Below the pieces are notes generated by a model. The model had not been told where the DNA came from and made no database searches. It saw only the letters and a list, made by a program, of their open reading frames with translations. Source: Candidatus Kapaibacterium sp. (GTDB taxonomy: Bacteria; Bacteroidota; Ignavibacteria; Kapaibacteriales; UBA2268). Taken from it: a stretch of DNA of 64,000 bases. This document shows, one piece after another, positions 31,068 through 40,303 of this stretch. The translations under genes were made by a program, and so were the position numbers. Each line of letters begins with the position of its first letter. Position 1 is the stretch's first letter. The stretch is from positions 62,001-126,000 of the forward strand of contig CP058732.1 of assembly GCA_013414795.1 (NCBI GenBank). Reading direction: 5' to 3'.

Positions 31068-34000
31068 TTAGAATCTAAACATAATACCTGCGTATACAGT
31101 TCTCGGTGCAAGGAAATTGCCGCGGAATCGACGAACATCTTCAAGGTACTTTGTAAACGCCATAAACTTTTCGGTTCGGGTAACAATTCCATTACGATCG
31201 AAATCGGAGTTAATATTATAAAATCTATCACCATAGATTGTGTATTGGTCGGTCGAGAAAGACTCTGCGCGAGCATAGTCGGCTTCGCGATAGAAAGGCA
31301 CGGCGCTAAAGTCTGTCTCTGGTCGATAGAAATTCACACCATCGTCGATTGGGTCGCCTGTACGAGCAAAGACACCAGCGACGCTTGTCAGATTGAACAG
31401 GTTATTAACATCAACAAAGAATTCTAAGCGAGCATTTCCGGCTTGCTCTCCGAACCAATCCCGCAGCAAGAAACCTTTTTGCAAACGCATATTGACATTC
31501 CAGATGGAAGGCTGTCGTTCAGCATTAAATTCCCCAATAGCATTCCCCGCACGGTCCAATCTTGTGTATGGAGTACCAGTTTGGAAAAATCCAGTCAGGT
31601 TTATTACTACATTTTCTAAAGGATAAATACCAGCAATCGATGGACCCTGCTTGTAGCCCCAAATAAAATCGATAATGGCATTTATTCGATGTGTTCTATC
31701 CGCAGAGAACGGAAACTCTGCTAATGGAAACGCTTGTTTACCGGTGTATGGGTCGACTGCAACAAGATAGTTCGAACCGGGCGAAGAACCAGTCGTTGTT
31801 GCATAAGACAGGTTATAATTTAAGTTCAGTTGAATGTGGTTTGTTGGTCGTTTTCGAAGCGTAAATTCAAGCCCACGAGCACTACCGTATTCGGAAACAG
31901 TGTACATATAGTATGGAGTTGGAACCGCAGCAACGTAAACAAGCCCAACTTGATTGTAATTGTCTTTGTAATAAGCAGCTATGTCGAGGGCAAAGTCGTC
32001 CGTTAATTGGTTATTATAAGTAACTTGATACATATTTGATTTTTGTGGTTTCATATTTGGATTACCAAGTATCGAGTTGCCTCGCAATTGGTCAACTGCA
32101 AAAGCATCATACAAATATTGCATTGGTGGCATTTGGAACAAAACACCATAGGAAATAGATATATTGGAACGGTCGGTAATCGGATAGGTTACATTAATTC
32201 TTGGACTTAATTGGGTCTTGATGGTCGCTTTTGCAAAGCCCGTATCCGATGTGATTGGTACAAAATATTCCACAACTGTGCGGTAATCCGAATTTGGTAT
32301 ATAGAAATCAAAACGCAAGCCCGGGGTAATTATCAAACCCTTGTATGTGATTTGGTCCTGAATATAAAATCCACCTGTAACTGGTTTATATGGCTTGCTT
32401 GTTTTGTCATAGACAGATTTGTTGTCTGCATAAAGGTTACCTCCCCATTCGTCTGTGTAAACATCAAAGAATGGATTAGCATCCCAGGGCAAACTATTCA
32501 TATGTCTTCGAAGTTCATAGAATTGGACTTCGAAACCAGTTTTGAACATATGGCTAAATTCGCCCTCCACAGCCAGTGTATAATTTCCATCTACCTGCCA
32601 ATAATTACTGCGACGGAACTCGAAGGTTCGCTCGTTCCCATGCAAATCGAAGACTCCTGTCAGACCATAAGCATTTTGGGATTGTTGAGTACTCGAACTG
32701 CCCTCAATGTAACCAGTTAATGGGTTAACAATAGGCATATCCATTTTAATAAATCCGTCCTTCGAGTTTTTAATTTGAGTAACTTGTGTATATTGATCTA
32801 AAATTTTGTCCTTCATGCCAGGTTCCAATTTGCCAATTGAAACAGCGTAGTTGTCTTGTGGATACCAAACGTCGAAACCAGTGAAGAAGCCCGGATCGTC
32901 GAAGGTTTTTCTTCGGGACGCATCACTATTGTTCGAGGTATTTGAAATTTTTATTTCATAGTAACTGTTCGAGGCTAATCGATGTTGAATTTGGACATAA
33001 CCACTTTTTGCAAATTGATTATATACGGGCGATTTTGCCCTCCTTTCTTCAACACCATAAGATGGCAATCCAGGAATTGCTCCCGGTTCAATTGCATATA
33101 ACCAACTCCAGTCAAGTGTTTCTAAATTTGTTAACCCAAAATTGTAAAATAAAATTAAATCAATATCTTGTGTAATTGGGAATTTTAATTTTGCCTGAAT
33201 ACTTTTCTTCCAGGATTGATTATTTGGAATTTGTCCTAAATTATTCTGTTCGATTACTCCAAGATTATTAACGTGGACAGGATCGTAAATATCGTAACTT
33301 GCACTTCTAAATTTTTCATAGAAATAATTTCCAGCAAGGAAGAATGTTGCTTTGTTCCACAATGGAATCGGTCCACCAATACCGAATTCAAATGTGTGCT
33401 CCTTCGTGCCTTGGAGTTTACGTCCTTCGCCCCAATCGATTGCTTTGTAGCGGTCGCCCTCGCGGATAAGTTTCAAATCGTGGGGTTGTCGACCAAATAG
33501 AGCCGGTACATCGGTACGCCAACGAATATAGCCTTCGTAGCGGTCAGTTCGCCCAGTTTTCAAGGTTGTGTTAACAAATCCACCCAAAACATTACCATAT
33601 TCGGCAGAAAATCCACCAGTAAGAACTTGCACTTCTTCGGTTGCAAATGCACTAACCATTGGATAGTAACTTGCACCAACAATACCAAACCCACCAGTAA
33701 ACTTGTCGCTAATGTCGATACCATCGACACGAATCTGGCTTTCGTTCGTTCGGCTACCGCGAATAATCCATCCACCCCCGGCATTGAACACGCCCGCGCT
33801 AAGCCCGATGATTGCTTGCAAACCTTCGCGTGCAATTGATGTTAACTGTTGGTTCTCGAATTGCCTTTTTACTCCGATATCCTTGTGCGAAACAAGTTTT
33901 TCCGCAACGACCACCACTTCTTCGGTAACTTTACCTTCTTCTTTCAATACGACACTGATTTCGGTTTCGTCGTCGGCTGAAATTCTTACCGAAGCCTCGT

Positions 34001-34250
34001 AGGGAGAATAGCCAACAGCGGTAATCTTCACTGTGTAAGTTCCAGCAGGAATGCTCACGATAATAAACCGACCGTCGGCTTTAACAATGCCGCCAAGACG
34101 AGTTCCCAAAATCCTAACAGAGGCGCCAACCACCGGGTTACCGTCCTGGTCGACAACTTTACCCTTTAGGGTACCATAATTACTTGCTTCCAATGAAAAA
34201 GGAAGCAAAATGAAAACCATAAATAGTAAGTACGAAACTATCTTTTTCAT
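31068..34250 (-). CDS. TonB-dependent receptor with CarboxypepD_reg domain
   Basis: 1060 residues: signal peptide (1-22), CarboxypepD_reg-like domain (about 25-110, GTLKGKVVDQDGNPVVGASVRI), plug domain (about 120-240, GFSAEYGNVLGGFVNTTLK) and a large beta barrel ending in the outer-membrane signal residue Phe. There is no SusD-like partner beside it. These receptors import or bind large ligands with TonB energy. Flanked by two secreted proteins (18 bp upstream, 32 bp downstream), it forms an envelope operon. Ligand unknown. Confidence 0.92.
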   Translation of the reverse strand: MKKIVSYLLFMVFILLPFSLEASNYGTLKGKVVDQDGNPVVGASVRILGTRLGGIVKADGRFIIVSIPAGTYTVKITAVGYSPYEASVRISADDETEISVVLKEEGKVTEEVVVVAEKLVSHKDIGVKRQFENQQLTSIAREGLQAIIGLSAGVFNAGGGWIIRGSRTNESQIRVDGIDISDKFTGGFGIVGASYYPMVSAFATEEVQVLTGGFSAEYGNVLGGFVNTTLKTGRTDRYEGYIRWRTDVPALFGRQPHDLKLIREGDRYKAIDWGEGRKLQGTKEHTFEFGIGGPIPLWNKATFFLAGNYFYEKFRSASYDIYDPVHVNNLGVIEQNNLGQIPNNQSWKKSIQAKLKFPITQDIDLILFYNFGLTNLETLDWSWLYAIEPGAIPGLPSYGVEERRAKSPVYNQFAKSGYVQIQHRLASNSYYEIKISNTSNNSDASRRKTFDDPGFFTGFDVWYPQDNYAVSIGKLEPGMKDKILDQYTQVTQIKNSKDGFIKMDMPIVNPLTGYIEGSSSTQQSQNAYGLTGVFDLHGNERTFEFRRSNYWQVDGNYTLAVEGEFSHMFKTGFEVQFYELRRHMNSLPWDANPFFDVYTDEWGGNLYADNKSVYDKTSKPYKPVTGGFYIQDQITYKGLIITPGLRFDFYIPNSDYRTVVEYFVPITSDTGFAKATIKTQLSPRINVTYPITDRSNISISYGVLFQMPPMQYLYDAFAVDQLRGNSILGNPNMKPQKSNMYQVTYNNQLTDDFALDIAAYYKDNYNQVGLVYVAAVPTPYYMYTVSEYGSARGLEFTLRKRPTNHIQLNLNYNLSYATTTGSSPGSNYLVAVDPYTGKQAFPLAEFPFSADRTHRINAIIDFIWGYKQGPSIAGIYPLENVVINLTGFFQTGTPYTRLDRAGNAIGEFNAERQPSIWNVNMRLQKGFLLRDWFGEQAGNARLEFFVDVNNLFNLTSVAGVFARTGDPIDDGVNFYRPETDFSAVPFYREADYARAESFSTDQYTIYGDRFYNINSDFDRNGIVTRTEKFMAFTKYLEDVRRFRGNFLAPRTVYAGIMFRF

Positions 34251-34267
34251 AACTACCCCTTCTTTTT

Positions 34268-36202
34268 TTAATTCACAATGTTAATTGCTTTCGAAATTTT
34301 TTGCCCATTGACTTCAATTACTACATTATAGACTCCAGAGGCAAGACCGCTTGTTTTGAACGAAATCCCTTGCACTCCGGTGAATGTATTACCTTTGAAC
34401 AAATCGCCTACCTTTCGTCCATATATATCATAAAGGCTTATCGTTAAGGGAATCTGAGTATCAGTTGTGAATTCGACGTACCCAACATCACTTGCTGGAT
34501 TTGGATACACTTTGATATTACTAATTTCTGAAATAGGAGCGCTTTGCTCTGGCACTTTGAGTGTAATTATGTCATCAGCATCAAAGAAACCAAGCATTAC
34601 ATATTGTGGAACAGTATCGAGCATTCTTTGGCGAATTCTTGCATCTACATCGGACTCCCCTTCAATTGGTATTGAAATTAGTTTCAACAATGGAATGTTC
34701 TTCAAATCATTAGGAATTTTATCTGGAACCCAAGTTATTCTATCGTAGTCGAAACTTTCGGTTATGTTTTTTGCTTGACTCCATTCATTGGAATTTATGT
34801 TTCTGGCAGCAACAAAAATATCATTTGTTGCTCTTCTATAAGTTGTATCGTTAACAACAACATCGACAAAATCGACCCACTTAGCTAACAAATAATTGCC
34901 GTCAACTGTGGCTACAAGTTGTGATTCTTCACCAAGTTGATTGGTACTTGTCGGTGCAACATATGCTAAAACATAACCACTCAAATCTGCGACTTTTCTT
35001 ACTCCCCAGATCCCATTTTGTTTGTAGACTTCAACAAGTTGGTGCAATGCTTCTTCGTAAAGCCTGAAAGTTTGCGTAGTATCCTCATTGATATTTACAA
35101 GGAAACTATAATTATCGTCGCCAAGCGGAACAAATTGTGGTAAAGCCCAACTGACCAGCGATGTGCTCAAACCGTATTGTTGTAAATAGGAATCGAACAA
35201 TTCTGGTGGGGCAATGTCGAAATCAGTCCAAGTTTTACCTAAATCTTCGGATTTGGAAACGCCGAAGAAAAATCTATTAAGTGGGGAACTTTCAAAGTTT
35301 GCGTAGGCTGCCATATACAAATTGCCATCTTTTGCAAACTTAAATCCAGCAATTAATGATGTGCGGGCACTATCATCTGTCGAAACTGGAACTTTAAACT
35401 TGCTGGCTTCCCATTGCGGTGGTATTACTTCTGTCCATTTGTCAAAATCGTTTGTTCTTCGATAACCAAGATGACTTGTTAAAGTAAGTGGTAGCCCGCC
35501 TTCAATCATTATTGTTCCAACTGCCATAGCATATGGTTGGTCGTTATCCATACCTCCAACGATACGGCTATCGGTTCCACCCCAATTGTATCTATTTCCA
35601 TCTTTCCAGGTAAAAGATTTAGAAAATGAAGGAAAATAACTTCCTTGATAATACAATCCATTTACAAAACCAATCCAACCCGAGCCATTAGTGCAAGGTG
35701 CTGTGTAAACGTAGGCAATGTCGCCCTCATAATTAAAAGCATAGACACTTGGATAGCGAGCGTACCAATTAAAATATTGGCTTCCGGATTCCACTTTGTA
35801 AACAAGCATAGGGTCGGACCAACTCATTCCCCAGTCTGTTGAATACCTTATGAAAAGATTATTTTTGGTGTTGTCCCCAGTATATTCGGGATATCTGTCT
35901 ATATCCCAATACCCTCGTTTAATTGTTATTAATTGTCCAATCTCGGGTATATATACAAAAGGTTGCTGGGATTCAGAAAAATATGAATAAGCATTTGCAA
36001 GCGAGTCTAAAATTTGGAAAATTACGGCTTGGGGTTTATCGTTTAGTAACTTATCGAAATTCAACGCTGGGTTAGGAGCAACTTCCTTCCCTCTGAAACT
36101 TTTTCCAAAAAGTTTCGTATTACTAACTTGTTCAAGAGCGAGAAGATTGAAACTTGCAATTGCAAGAAACAAGAATACCAAAGTGTAAATGTTTCTTTTC
36201 AT
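34268..36202 (-). CDS. Secreted BNR-like protein with type IX sorting domain
   Basis: 644 residues from the ATG at 36202, which follows GGAGG by 7 nt. Signal peptide to about residue 24. The body carries sialidase/BNR-type turns such as YSTDWGMSWSDP and SKSEDLGKTWTDF, suggesting a beta-propeller. The C-terminal 75 residues (IKVYPNPASDVGYVEF ... LYDIYGRKV ... GLASGVYNVVIEVNGQKISKAINIVN) are a canonical type A T9SS sorting domain. No complete sialidase Asp-box set was verified, so enzymatic function is open. First gene of the operon that continues with the TonB receptor. Confidence 0.88.
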   Translation of the reverse strand: MKRNIYTLVFLFLAIASFNLLALEQVSNTKLFGKSFRGKEVAPNPALNFDKLLNDKPQAVIFQILDSLANAYSYFSESQQPFVYIPEIGQLITIKRGYWDIDRYPEYTGDNTKNNLFIRYSTDWGMSWSDPMLVYKVESGSQYFNWYARYPSVYAFNYEGDIAYVYTAPCTNGSGWIGFVNGLYYQGSYFPSFSKSFTWKDGNRYNWGGTDSRIVGGMDNDQPYAMAVGTIMIEGGLPLTLTSHLGYRRTNDFDKWTEVIPPQWEASKFKVPVSTDDSARTSLIAGFKFAKDGNLYMAAYANFESSPLNRFFFGVSKSEDLGKTWTDFDIAPPELFDSYLQQYGLSTSLVSWALPQFVPLGDDNYSFLVNINEDTTQTFRLYEEALHQLVEVYKQNGIWGVRKVADLSGYVLAYVAPTSTNQLGEESQLVATVDGNYLLAKWVDFVDVVVNDTTYRRATNDIFVAARNINSNEWSQAKNITESFDYDRITWVPDKIPNDLKNIPLLKLISIPIEGESDVDARIRQRMLDTVPQYVMLGFFDADDIITLKVPEQSAPISEISNIKVYPNPASDVGYVEFTTDTQIPLTISLYDIYGRKVGDLFKGNTFTGVQGISFKTSGLASGVYNVVIEVNGQKISKAINIVN

Positions 36203-36244
36203 AAATACCTCCAAAAAATGTCAATAATTTTACACACAATCAAG

Positions 36245-36275
36245 CAAAATTAACTTATTTTTTTAAAACTACAAA
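36245..36275 (-). promoter_or_regulatory. Promoter of the envelope operon (TTTG-19-TAATTTTG)
   Basis: On the minus strand TTTG (36272-36275) and TAATTTTG (36245-36252) are 19 nt apart, an ideal Bacteroidota promoter. It lies about 40 nt upstream of the ATG at 36202 and just after the stop of the anti-sigma-like gene, so the secreted-protein operon has its own start site. Confidence 0.65.
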
Positions 36276-36282
36276 CTATTAT

Positions 36283-37638
36283 TTAATTATTACCGCTCAA
36301 ATCAAAGTTTATACTCACACCATAAATTAAACCAAAAATACTTTTTAATGTATTTCTATCCTTTGGTAAACTACCCCAATAGGATTTGTTATCCAAACCA
36401 AAATTCAATGTTATTCCGTAGGCTGGTTCAATCTTTGTATAGACAGCCAAACCAGCGAGGAAGCCATCGTTCGTTGCACCAATGTTCAATTTCCCCACAA
36501 GTGAAAGATACTTTGCAAGAGGTGCTTCGTATGCCATAAAAACGCTACCCCAATAGTATTGATTCTTTCGTTGTATTGGAACCGAAACTTCTACATATCT
36601 TGGATATGGGTTATCCTCGCTGTTTGTCAAAACAACAGCATCATAGCCTTTGTCTTTTATATTCTTATCATATATCCTACTCTTGGTTGCTTCATTCTGC
36701 AAAGCGGGAACAAGTATCTTTGTCGTGTGTTGGTAATCGTAGTCGAAATATCCAAATTCGATTCCAAATTGGAAGTTATCCATTATTTTGTACCCAACAC
36801 TTTGCGAGAAACTCGAATAGGAATTCACTTTGATTTCATCAAATCCGAATTTCTTCAATGGAAATGATGAAAAACTGGTCAAAGAAATTCCTTTTGTAGG
36901 AACATCATCCAAAAAATTTGGTACATTCCCGTTTCTTCCAATGTGTGCAAATTTCACTTCTGGCATTGAAACATATCCAGAAAGCAAACTTCTGGTAGAA
37001 AATGAAACTCTTTCAACTAATTCACTTTTGCCATTGCTGTAGAAAACAATCGAGTTGGCTTTATCAATACTTGTATTCGAAATCAAAGGATTATCTTTTT
37101 GTTCAAACTGGCTGGAAGAAAGCGAAATCATAGGTTTAGCATTTGAATTTTCAATGGTTTCATTTCTCGCAACATCGCTGGGTTTCGATTTTATTTGTGC
37201 AATTTTTGTGCTCGATGCCTTCTCGATGTTTTCAAATGCTTGTAATTGGTTTTGCAAAATTTCTTGTTGTTTCAACACTTCCGATAAGAAATAAGAATTG
37301 TTGTTGGCAAGTTTGCTATCATTAATTTCATAAATAGCGAAGTAGAACATTATAAGAAAAGCAACCAATGCATAGGCAAATCTTCGGGTTCGTGATTGGG
37401 AATTTATAGAAACAACTTTTAGGTAACTCGCCAAAATCCTTTCTTCGACTTTCTCTTCAAGATTCTTTGGTACGGCGATACTTTCAGCATCATCTTTAAG
37501 TATTGAGTAGATGGACATCATCAAGTCGAATTCCTCGCGTGCAGTAGGGTCGTTTTCGATTAAGTCGCGAAATTGTTTATCCTCTTCGTGCGAAAGATTA
37601 CCATCCAAATATTCATTAATGAACTTATCGATTCCCAT
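36283..37638 (-). CDS. Transmembrane anti-sigma-factor-like protein with large periplasmic beta domain
   Basis: 451 residues from the ATG at 37638 (AGGA upstream). The N-terminal 85 residues are an anti-sigma-type helical region (IDKFINEYLDGNLSHEEDKQFRDLIENDP), followed by one membrane helix (about 90-108, FAYALVAFLIMFYFAIY), a coiled-coil/low-complexity linker and a C-terminal domain (about 215-451) with repeated Gly/Tyr-rich strands resembling an outer-membrane barrel (FGIEFGYFDYDY, VGKLNIGATNDGFLAGL). It overlaps the ECF sigma gene by 14 bp, the usual pairing. The zinc-finger HxxxCxxC motif is absent. The barrel-like end is unusual for an anti-sigma factor. Confidence 0.75.
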   Translation of the reverse strand: MGIDKFINEYLDGNLSHEEDKQFRDLIENDPTAREEFDLMMSIYSILKDDAESIAVPKNLEEKVEERILASYLKVVSINSQSRTRRFAYALVAFLIMFYFAIYEINDSKLANNNSYFLSEVLKQQEILQNQLQAFENIEKASSTKIAQIKSKPSDVARNETIENSNAKPMISLSSSQFEQKDNPLISNTSIDKANSIVFYSNGKSELVERVSFSTRSLLSGYVSMPEVKFAHIGRNGNVPNFLDDVPTKGISLTSFSSFPLKKFGFDEIKVNSYSSFSQSVGYKIMDNFQFGIEFGYFDYDYQHTTKILVPALQNEATKSRIYDKNIKDKGYDAVVLTNSEDNPYPRYVEVSVPIQRKNQYYWGSVFMAYEAPLAKYLSLVGKLNIGATNDGFLAGLAVYTKIEPAYGITLNFGLDNKSYWGSLPKDRNTLKSIFGLIYGVSINFDLSGNN

Positions 37639-38191
37639 AGTATTCCTTTGCAATTGGTTCCAACAACTTTTTCAAAAGCAAACGGGCACGATGGACGCGT
37701 ACTTTTGCCAATGAAACGCTTATTCCAAGTATTTGTGCAATCTCTTCGTAAGGATAATCTTCGTATTCGCGAAGCAAAAGTGCTTCACGCAAACTAACTG
37801 GTAAATGCATTATAGCACTTTGTACAAAATCCTTCAAACCGATATCATCTCGTTCGACATAGGATAGTTTAATCGAATTGTCGTCTACTTCCTGGTGTGG
37901 TTTTTCCAGGCGAATCATATTCAAGCAAATATGTCGAGCAATCGTAAACAACCAAGCCCCAAAGTTGTCAGAGCGGAACATTTTTGCATTTTCAAAAACC
38001 TTGATGAATATTTCCTGAAACGCATCTTCGGCTTTATCCTTGTTCCCCAACATTCGCAAGCAGAAACGATACACTCTTTGGCTATAATGCGTATAAAGAA
38101 TGTGAAAAGCCTCGGCGCTTCCAAGTCGAAACTCTTCGGTCGCTTGCTTTATCTGTTCTTGCTCGTTTCTTATTTCGTCGAAACTTTTCAC
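37625..38191 (-). CDS. ECF-type RNA polymerase sigma factor
   Basis: 188 residues starting with GTG at 38191; no better ATG is available. Region 2 shows YRFCLRMLGNKDKAEDAFQEIFIKVF with the core-binding and -10 recognition helices; region 4 shows LPVSLREALLLREYEDYPYEEIAQILGISVSLAKVRVHRARLLLKK, the -35 recognition HTH. It directs transcription of a small regulon when released by its membrane anti-sigma partner encoded immediately downstream. The target genes are not identifiable here. Confidence 0.92.
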   Translation of the reverse strand: MKSFDEIRNEQEQIKQATEEFRLGSAEAFHILYTHYSQRVYRFCLRMLGNKDKAEDAFQEIFIKVFENAKMFRSDNFGAWLFTIARHICLNMIRLEKPHQEVDDNSIKLSYVERDDIGLKDFVQSAIMHLPVSLREALLLREYEDYPYEEIAQILGISVSLAKVRVHRARLLLKKLLEPIAKEYYGNR

Positions 38192-38272
38192 TTTTTGCTA
38201 AATTACTTGAATATCATAGACAAATTAAGTATTAAAAAGGTTACAAATTATAAGAAACTTTTAGACCTCCAA

Positions 38273-39733
38273 CTATTTAGTTGAAATTCCAATTGCAACA
38301 GAAATTTTTCGACCATTGCTTCCTTCGACCCCATTGACTCGTTTCCCTTGTACGAAGAGAATCGAAGAACCTCCGCCGTCCAGATTCATAGCATCGTAAC
38401 ATCCGATTTTCTTTGCAATATATGATAATTGAGAAAGATTTGCCCCAAGACTGTTGTTTGTTCTGCTCGCCTCGACAACAAATAAGTATACCCGTGTTTT
38501 CGACATATTTGTTCCAATTGCTGTTCTCGGCAATTGCGACCCAATGAAACGATACCCACGGGAGCCTTCTTGATAGGCTTCGTGCTTGGCAATCCCTTTT
38601 CGGACAAGTCTCGGTGTTCCAGAAACTGCGTTGGTAAACTTAATGTAACGTAGTCTATCAGTCGCAAAATGCAAGTAACATTGGTCGCCAATTTTTAACT
38701 TTAAGTCCCTGGTGTAATCTTGTGGTATCGAAAGAACAAAGCCATTCGGTGGCAAATGAACTACGCCAGAGTCCATACCCAAAAATTCAACCTTGACCTT
38801 TTGATTTATTGCTGGCGGTTCGAGGTAACGGAATCTTAACTTCTTTGTCGAAAACTCTATCGATTCTTGCTTTCTGGCATTAAGGATTTGATTTCGAATT
38901 TCATTGGTGTCAATTTCCACTTCGTTGGAATCTACAACATCAACATTACTAATAATAGAAGAGATAGTCTCTTGAACAAGTTTGTCCAAGTCCTCTATGT
39001 GAACTTTTGGTATACTATCGCCAATGTATTTATTATACAAAACCACAAAATCGTTTTCTCGTCGCCTATTGACATTGTCGATTGAAAGGATTTTATTGTT
39101 CGGCAAAATCAATTCTCCAGAAAGTTCGAAATTATCGATGTAAGGTCTATTCGATTCGTCGAAGAAAATACTGCTCCACTCTTTATACTTCCTCATCGAT
39201 ATTACTTCTCCTTCCGAGACGAGAATACCAATTGGATAATTCATAAAAGCAGACCAAAAGTTTGCGTTCGCCAAAGCAAGCAACTCCCCGCCGTAAATTC
39301 TTGTCAATTCAAATTGGTAATCCTCGTAAATGTTTTTCAGGTAATCCAGTCCGTCAATCGAATTTTTCGCTTTTAGAACTTTTACCCCATATGGTGTCGA
39401 ATCTATATCGACTTCGACGACGTGGACAAGAATACGAAGTGGTTCTTTCCCAAATTTGTATTTCTTGTAAAAAACTCCAGTTGCCAACTCTCGTGTCTCC
39501 AAAATTGAAACTTGATTGAGAGCAACTTTTCTAACAAATACACGAGTTCTTTTACGAGATTTCTTGCTTTTGCTTGTTTTTTTCGAAGATTTATTCGATA
39601 TTTTTTGTGTTTCTTTCTTTATTGATTTTGTCTTCGCTTTTGTTGAAGTTCTGGAAGTGCCAACGCTATCAATTGGAAAGAGTAATGATAGAGCAAGTAG
39701 AAACAAAGCAAATTTTCTTAACCAAAGTCGCAT
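38273..39733 (-). CDS. Phosphodiester glycosidase (NAGPA/DUF2233) family protein
   Basis: 486 residues from the ATG at 39733. A hydrophobic N-terminal signal (about 5-22) is followed by a Lys/Ser/Thr-rich linker (about 25-65). The C-terminal part (about 310-486) has the NAGPA signature: PRTAIGTNMSKTRVYLFVVEA and the glycine-rich active-site segment MNLDGGGSSILFVQ, named for the mammalian uncovering enzyme. In bacteria such enzymes hydrolyse sugar-phosphodiesters in cell-surface glycans such as teichoic-like or capsule polymers. Exported or periplasmic. Divergent from the yqeY-like gene. Confidence 0.88.
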   Translation of the reverse strand: MRLWLRKFALFLLALSLLFPIDSVGTSRTSTKAKTKSIKKETQKISNKSSKKTSKSKKSRKRTRVFVRKVALNQVSILETRELATGVFYKKYKFGKEPLRILVHVVEVDIDSTPYGVKVLKAKNSIDGLDYLKNIYEDYQFELTRIYGGELLALANANFWSAFMNYPIGILVSEGEVISMRKYKEWSSIFFDESNRPYIDNFELSGELILPNNKILSIDNVNRRRENDFVVLYNKYIGDSIPKVHIEDLDKLVQETISSIISNVDVVDSNEVEIDTNEIRNQILNARKQESIEFSTKKLRFRYLEPPAINQKVKVEFLGMDSGVVHLPPNGFVLSIPQDYTRDLKLKIGDQCYLHFATDRLRYIKFTNAVSGTPRLVRKGIAKHEAYQEGSRGYRFIGSQLPRTAIGTNMSKTRVYLFVVEASRTNNSLGANLSQLSYIAKKIGCYDAMNLDGGGSSILFVQGKRVNGVEGSNGRKISVAIGISTK

Positions 39734-39754
39734 AAGTTCCAATAAAATAAACTA

Positions 39755-39783
39755 CAAATTTACCCATTTCCCAAAGAACCAAA
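39755..39783 (-). promoter_or_regulatory. Promoter of the NAGPA-family gene (TTTG-17-TAAATTTG)
   Basis: On the minus strand TTTG (39780-39783) and TAAATTTG (39755-39762) are separated by 17 nt, about 22 nt before the ATG at 39733. Matches the Bacteroidota consensus. Confidence 0.6.
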
Positions 39784-39805
39784 CTATTAATTTGTAAATT
39801 ACTCG

Positions 39806-39813
39806 TAATTTTG
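39806..39813 (+). promoter_or_regulatory. Candidate -7 box upstream of the yqeY-like gene
   Basis: TAATTTTG 29 bp before the ATG at 39843, in the divergent intergenic region. No TTTG at the proper distance was found, so confidence is modest. Confidence 0.4.
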
Positions 39814-39842
39814 CAAGTTACAATAAAATCGAAAGTGAAAAA

Positions 39843-40301
39843 ATGAACTTGGAACAGAAAGTCGGCGAAGAATTGAAAAAAGCAATAAAAGAAGGCGACC
39901 AAATTCGGATGGATGCCCTTCGTTCGATTCGTGCTTCAATCCTTGAATTTAAAAAAAGCGGTATCGGGCGAGAAATGAACGAAGAGGATGAAATAAAAAT
40001 CCTTAACTCTCTGGCAAAAAAGCGTAAAGAAGCAATCGAAATGTATGAGCAAGGCGGAAGGATAGACCTCGCAGAAAAAGAACGAAAAGAACTTGAAATT
40101 ATCAAGCAATTCCTCCCAGAACAACTTTCCGAAGAAGAAATACGCAAAATTGTAGCCTCAATCATTCAAGAATTGAATGCCTCTTCTCCATCCGAATTAG
40201 GAAAAGTTATGGGAAGAGCAATGAAAGACCTTAAAGGCAAAGCCGACGGAAGTTTGGTCCAATCTATTGCACGGGAACTTTTAACACAAACAAGCAAATA
40301 A
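39843..40301 (+). CDS. GatB/YqeY domain protein
   Basis: 152 residues, entirely alpha-helical: LEQKVGEELKKAIKEGDQIRMDALRSIRASILEFKKSG, then EMYEQGGRIDLAEKERKELEIIKQFLPEQLSEEEI and KVMGRAMKDLKGKADGSLV. This is the stand-alone form of the GatB tail domain (YqeY), suggested to bind tRNA but without a proven activity. Cytoplasmic. It ends 2 bp before mutS2, so the two are co-transcribed. Confidence 0.92.
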   Translation: MNLEQKVGEELKKAIKEGDQIRMDALRSIRASILEFKKSGIGREMNEEDEIKILNSLAKKRKEAIEMYEQGGRIDLAEKERKELEIIKQFLPEQLSEEEIRKIVASIIQELNASSPSELGKVMGRAMKDLKGKADGSLVQSIARELLTQTSK

Positions 40302-40303
40302 TT

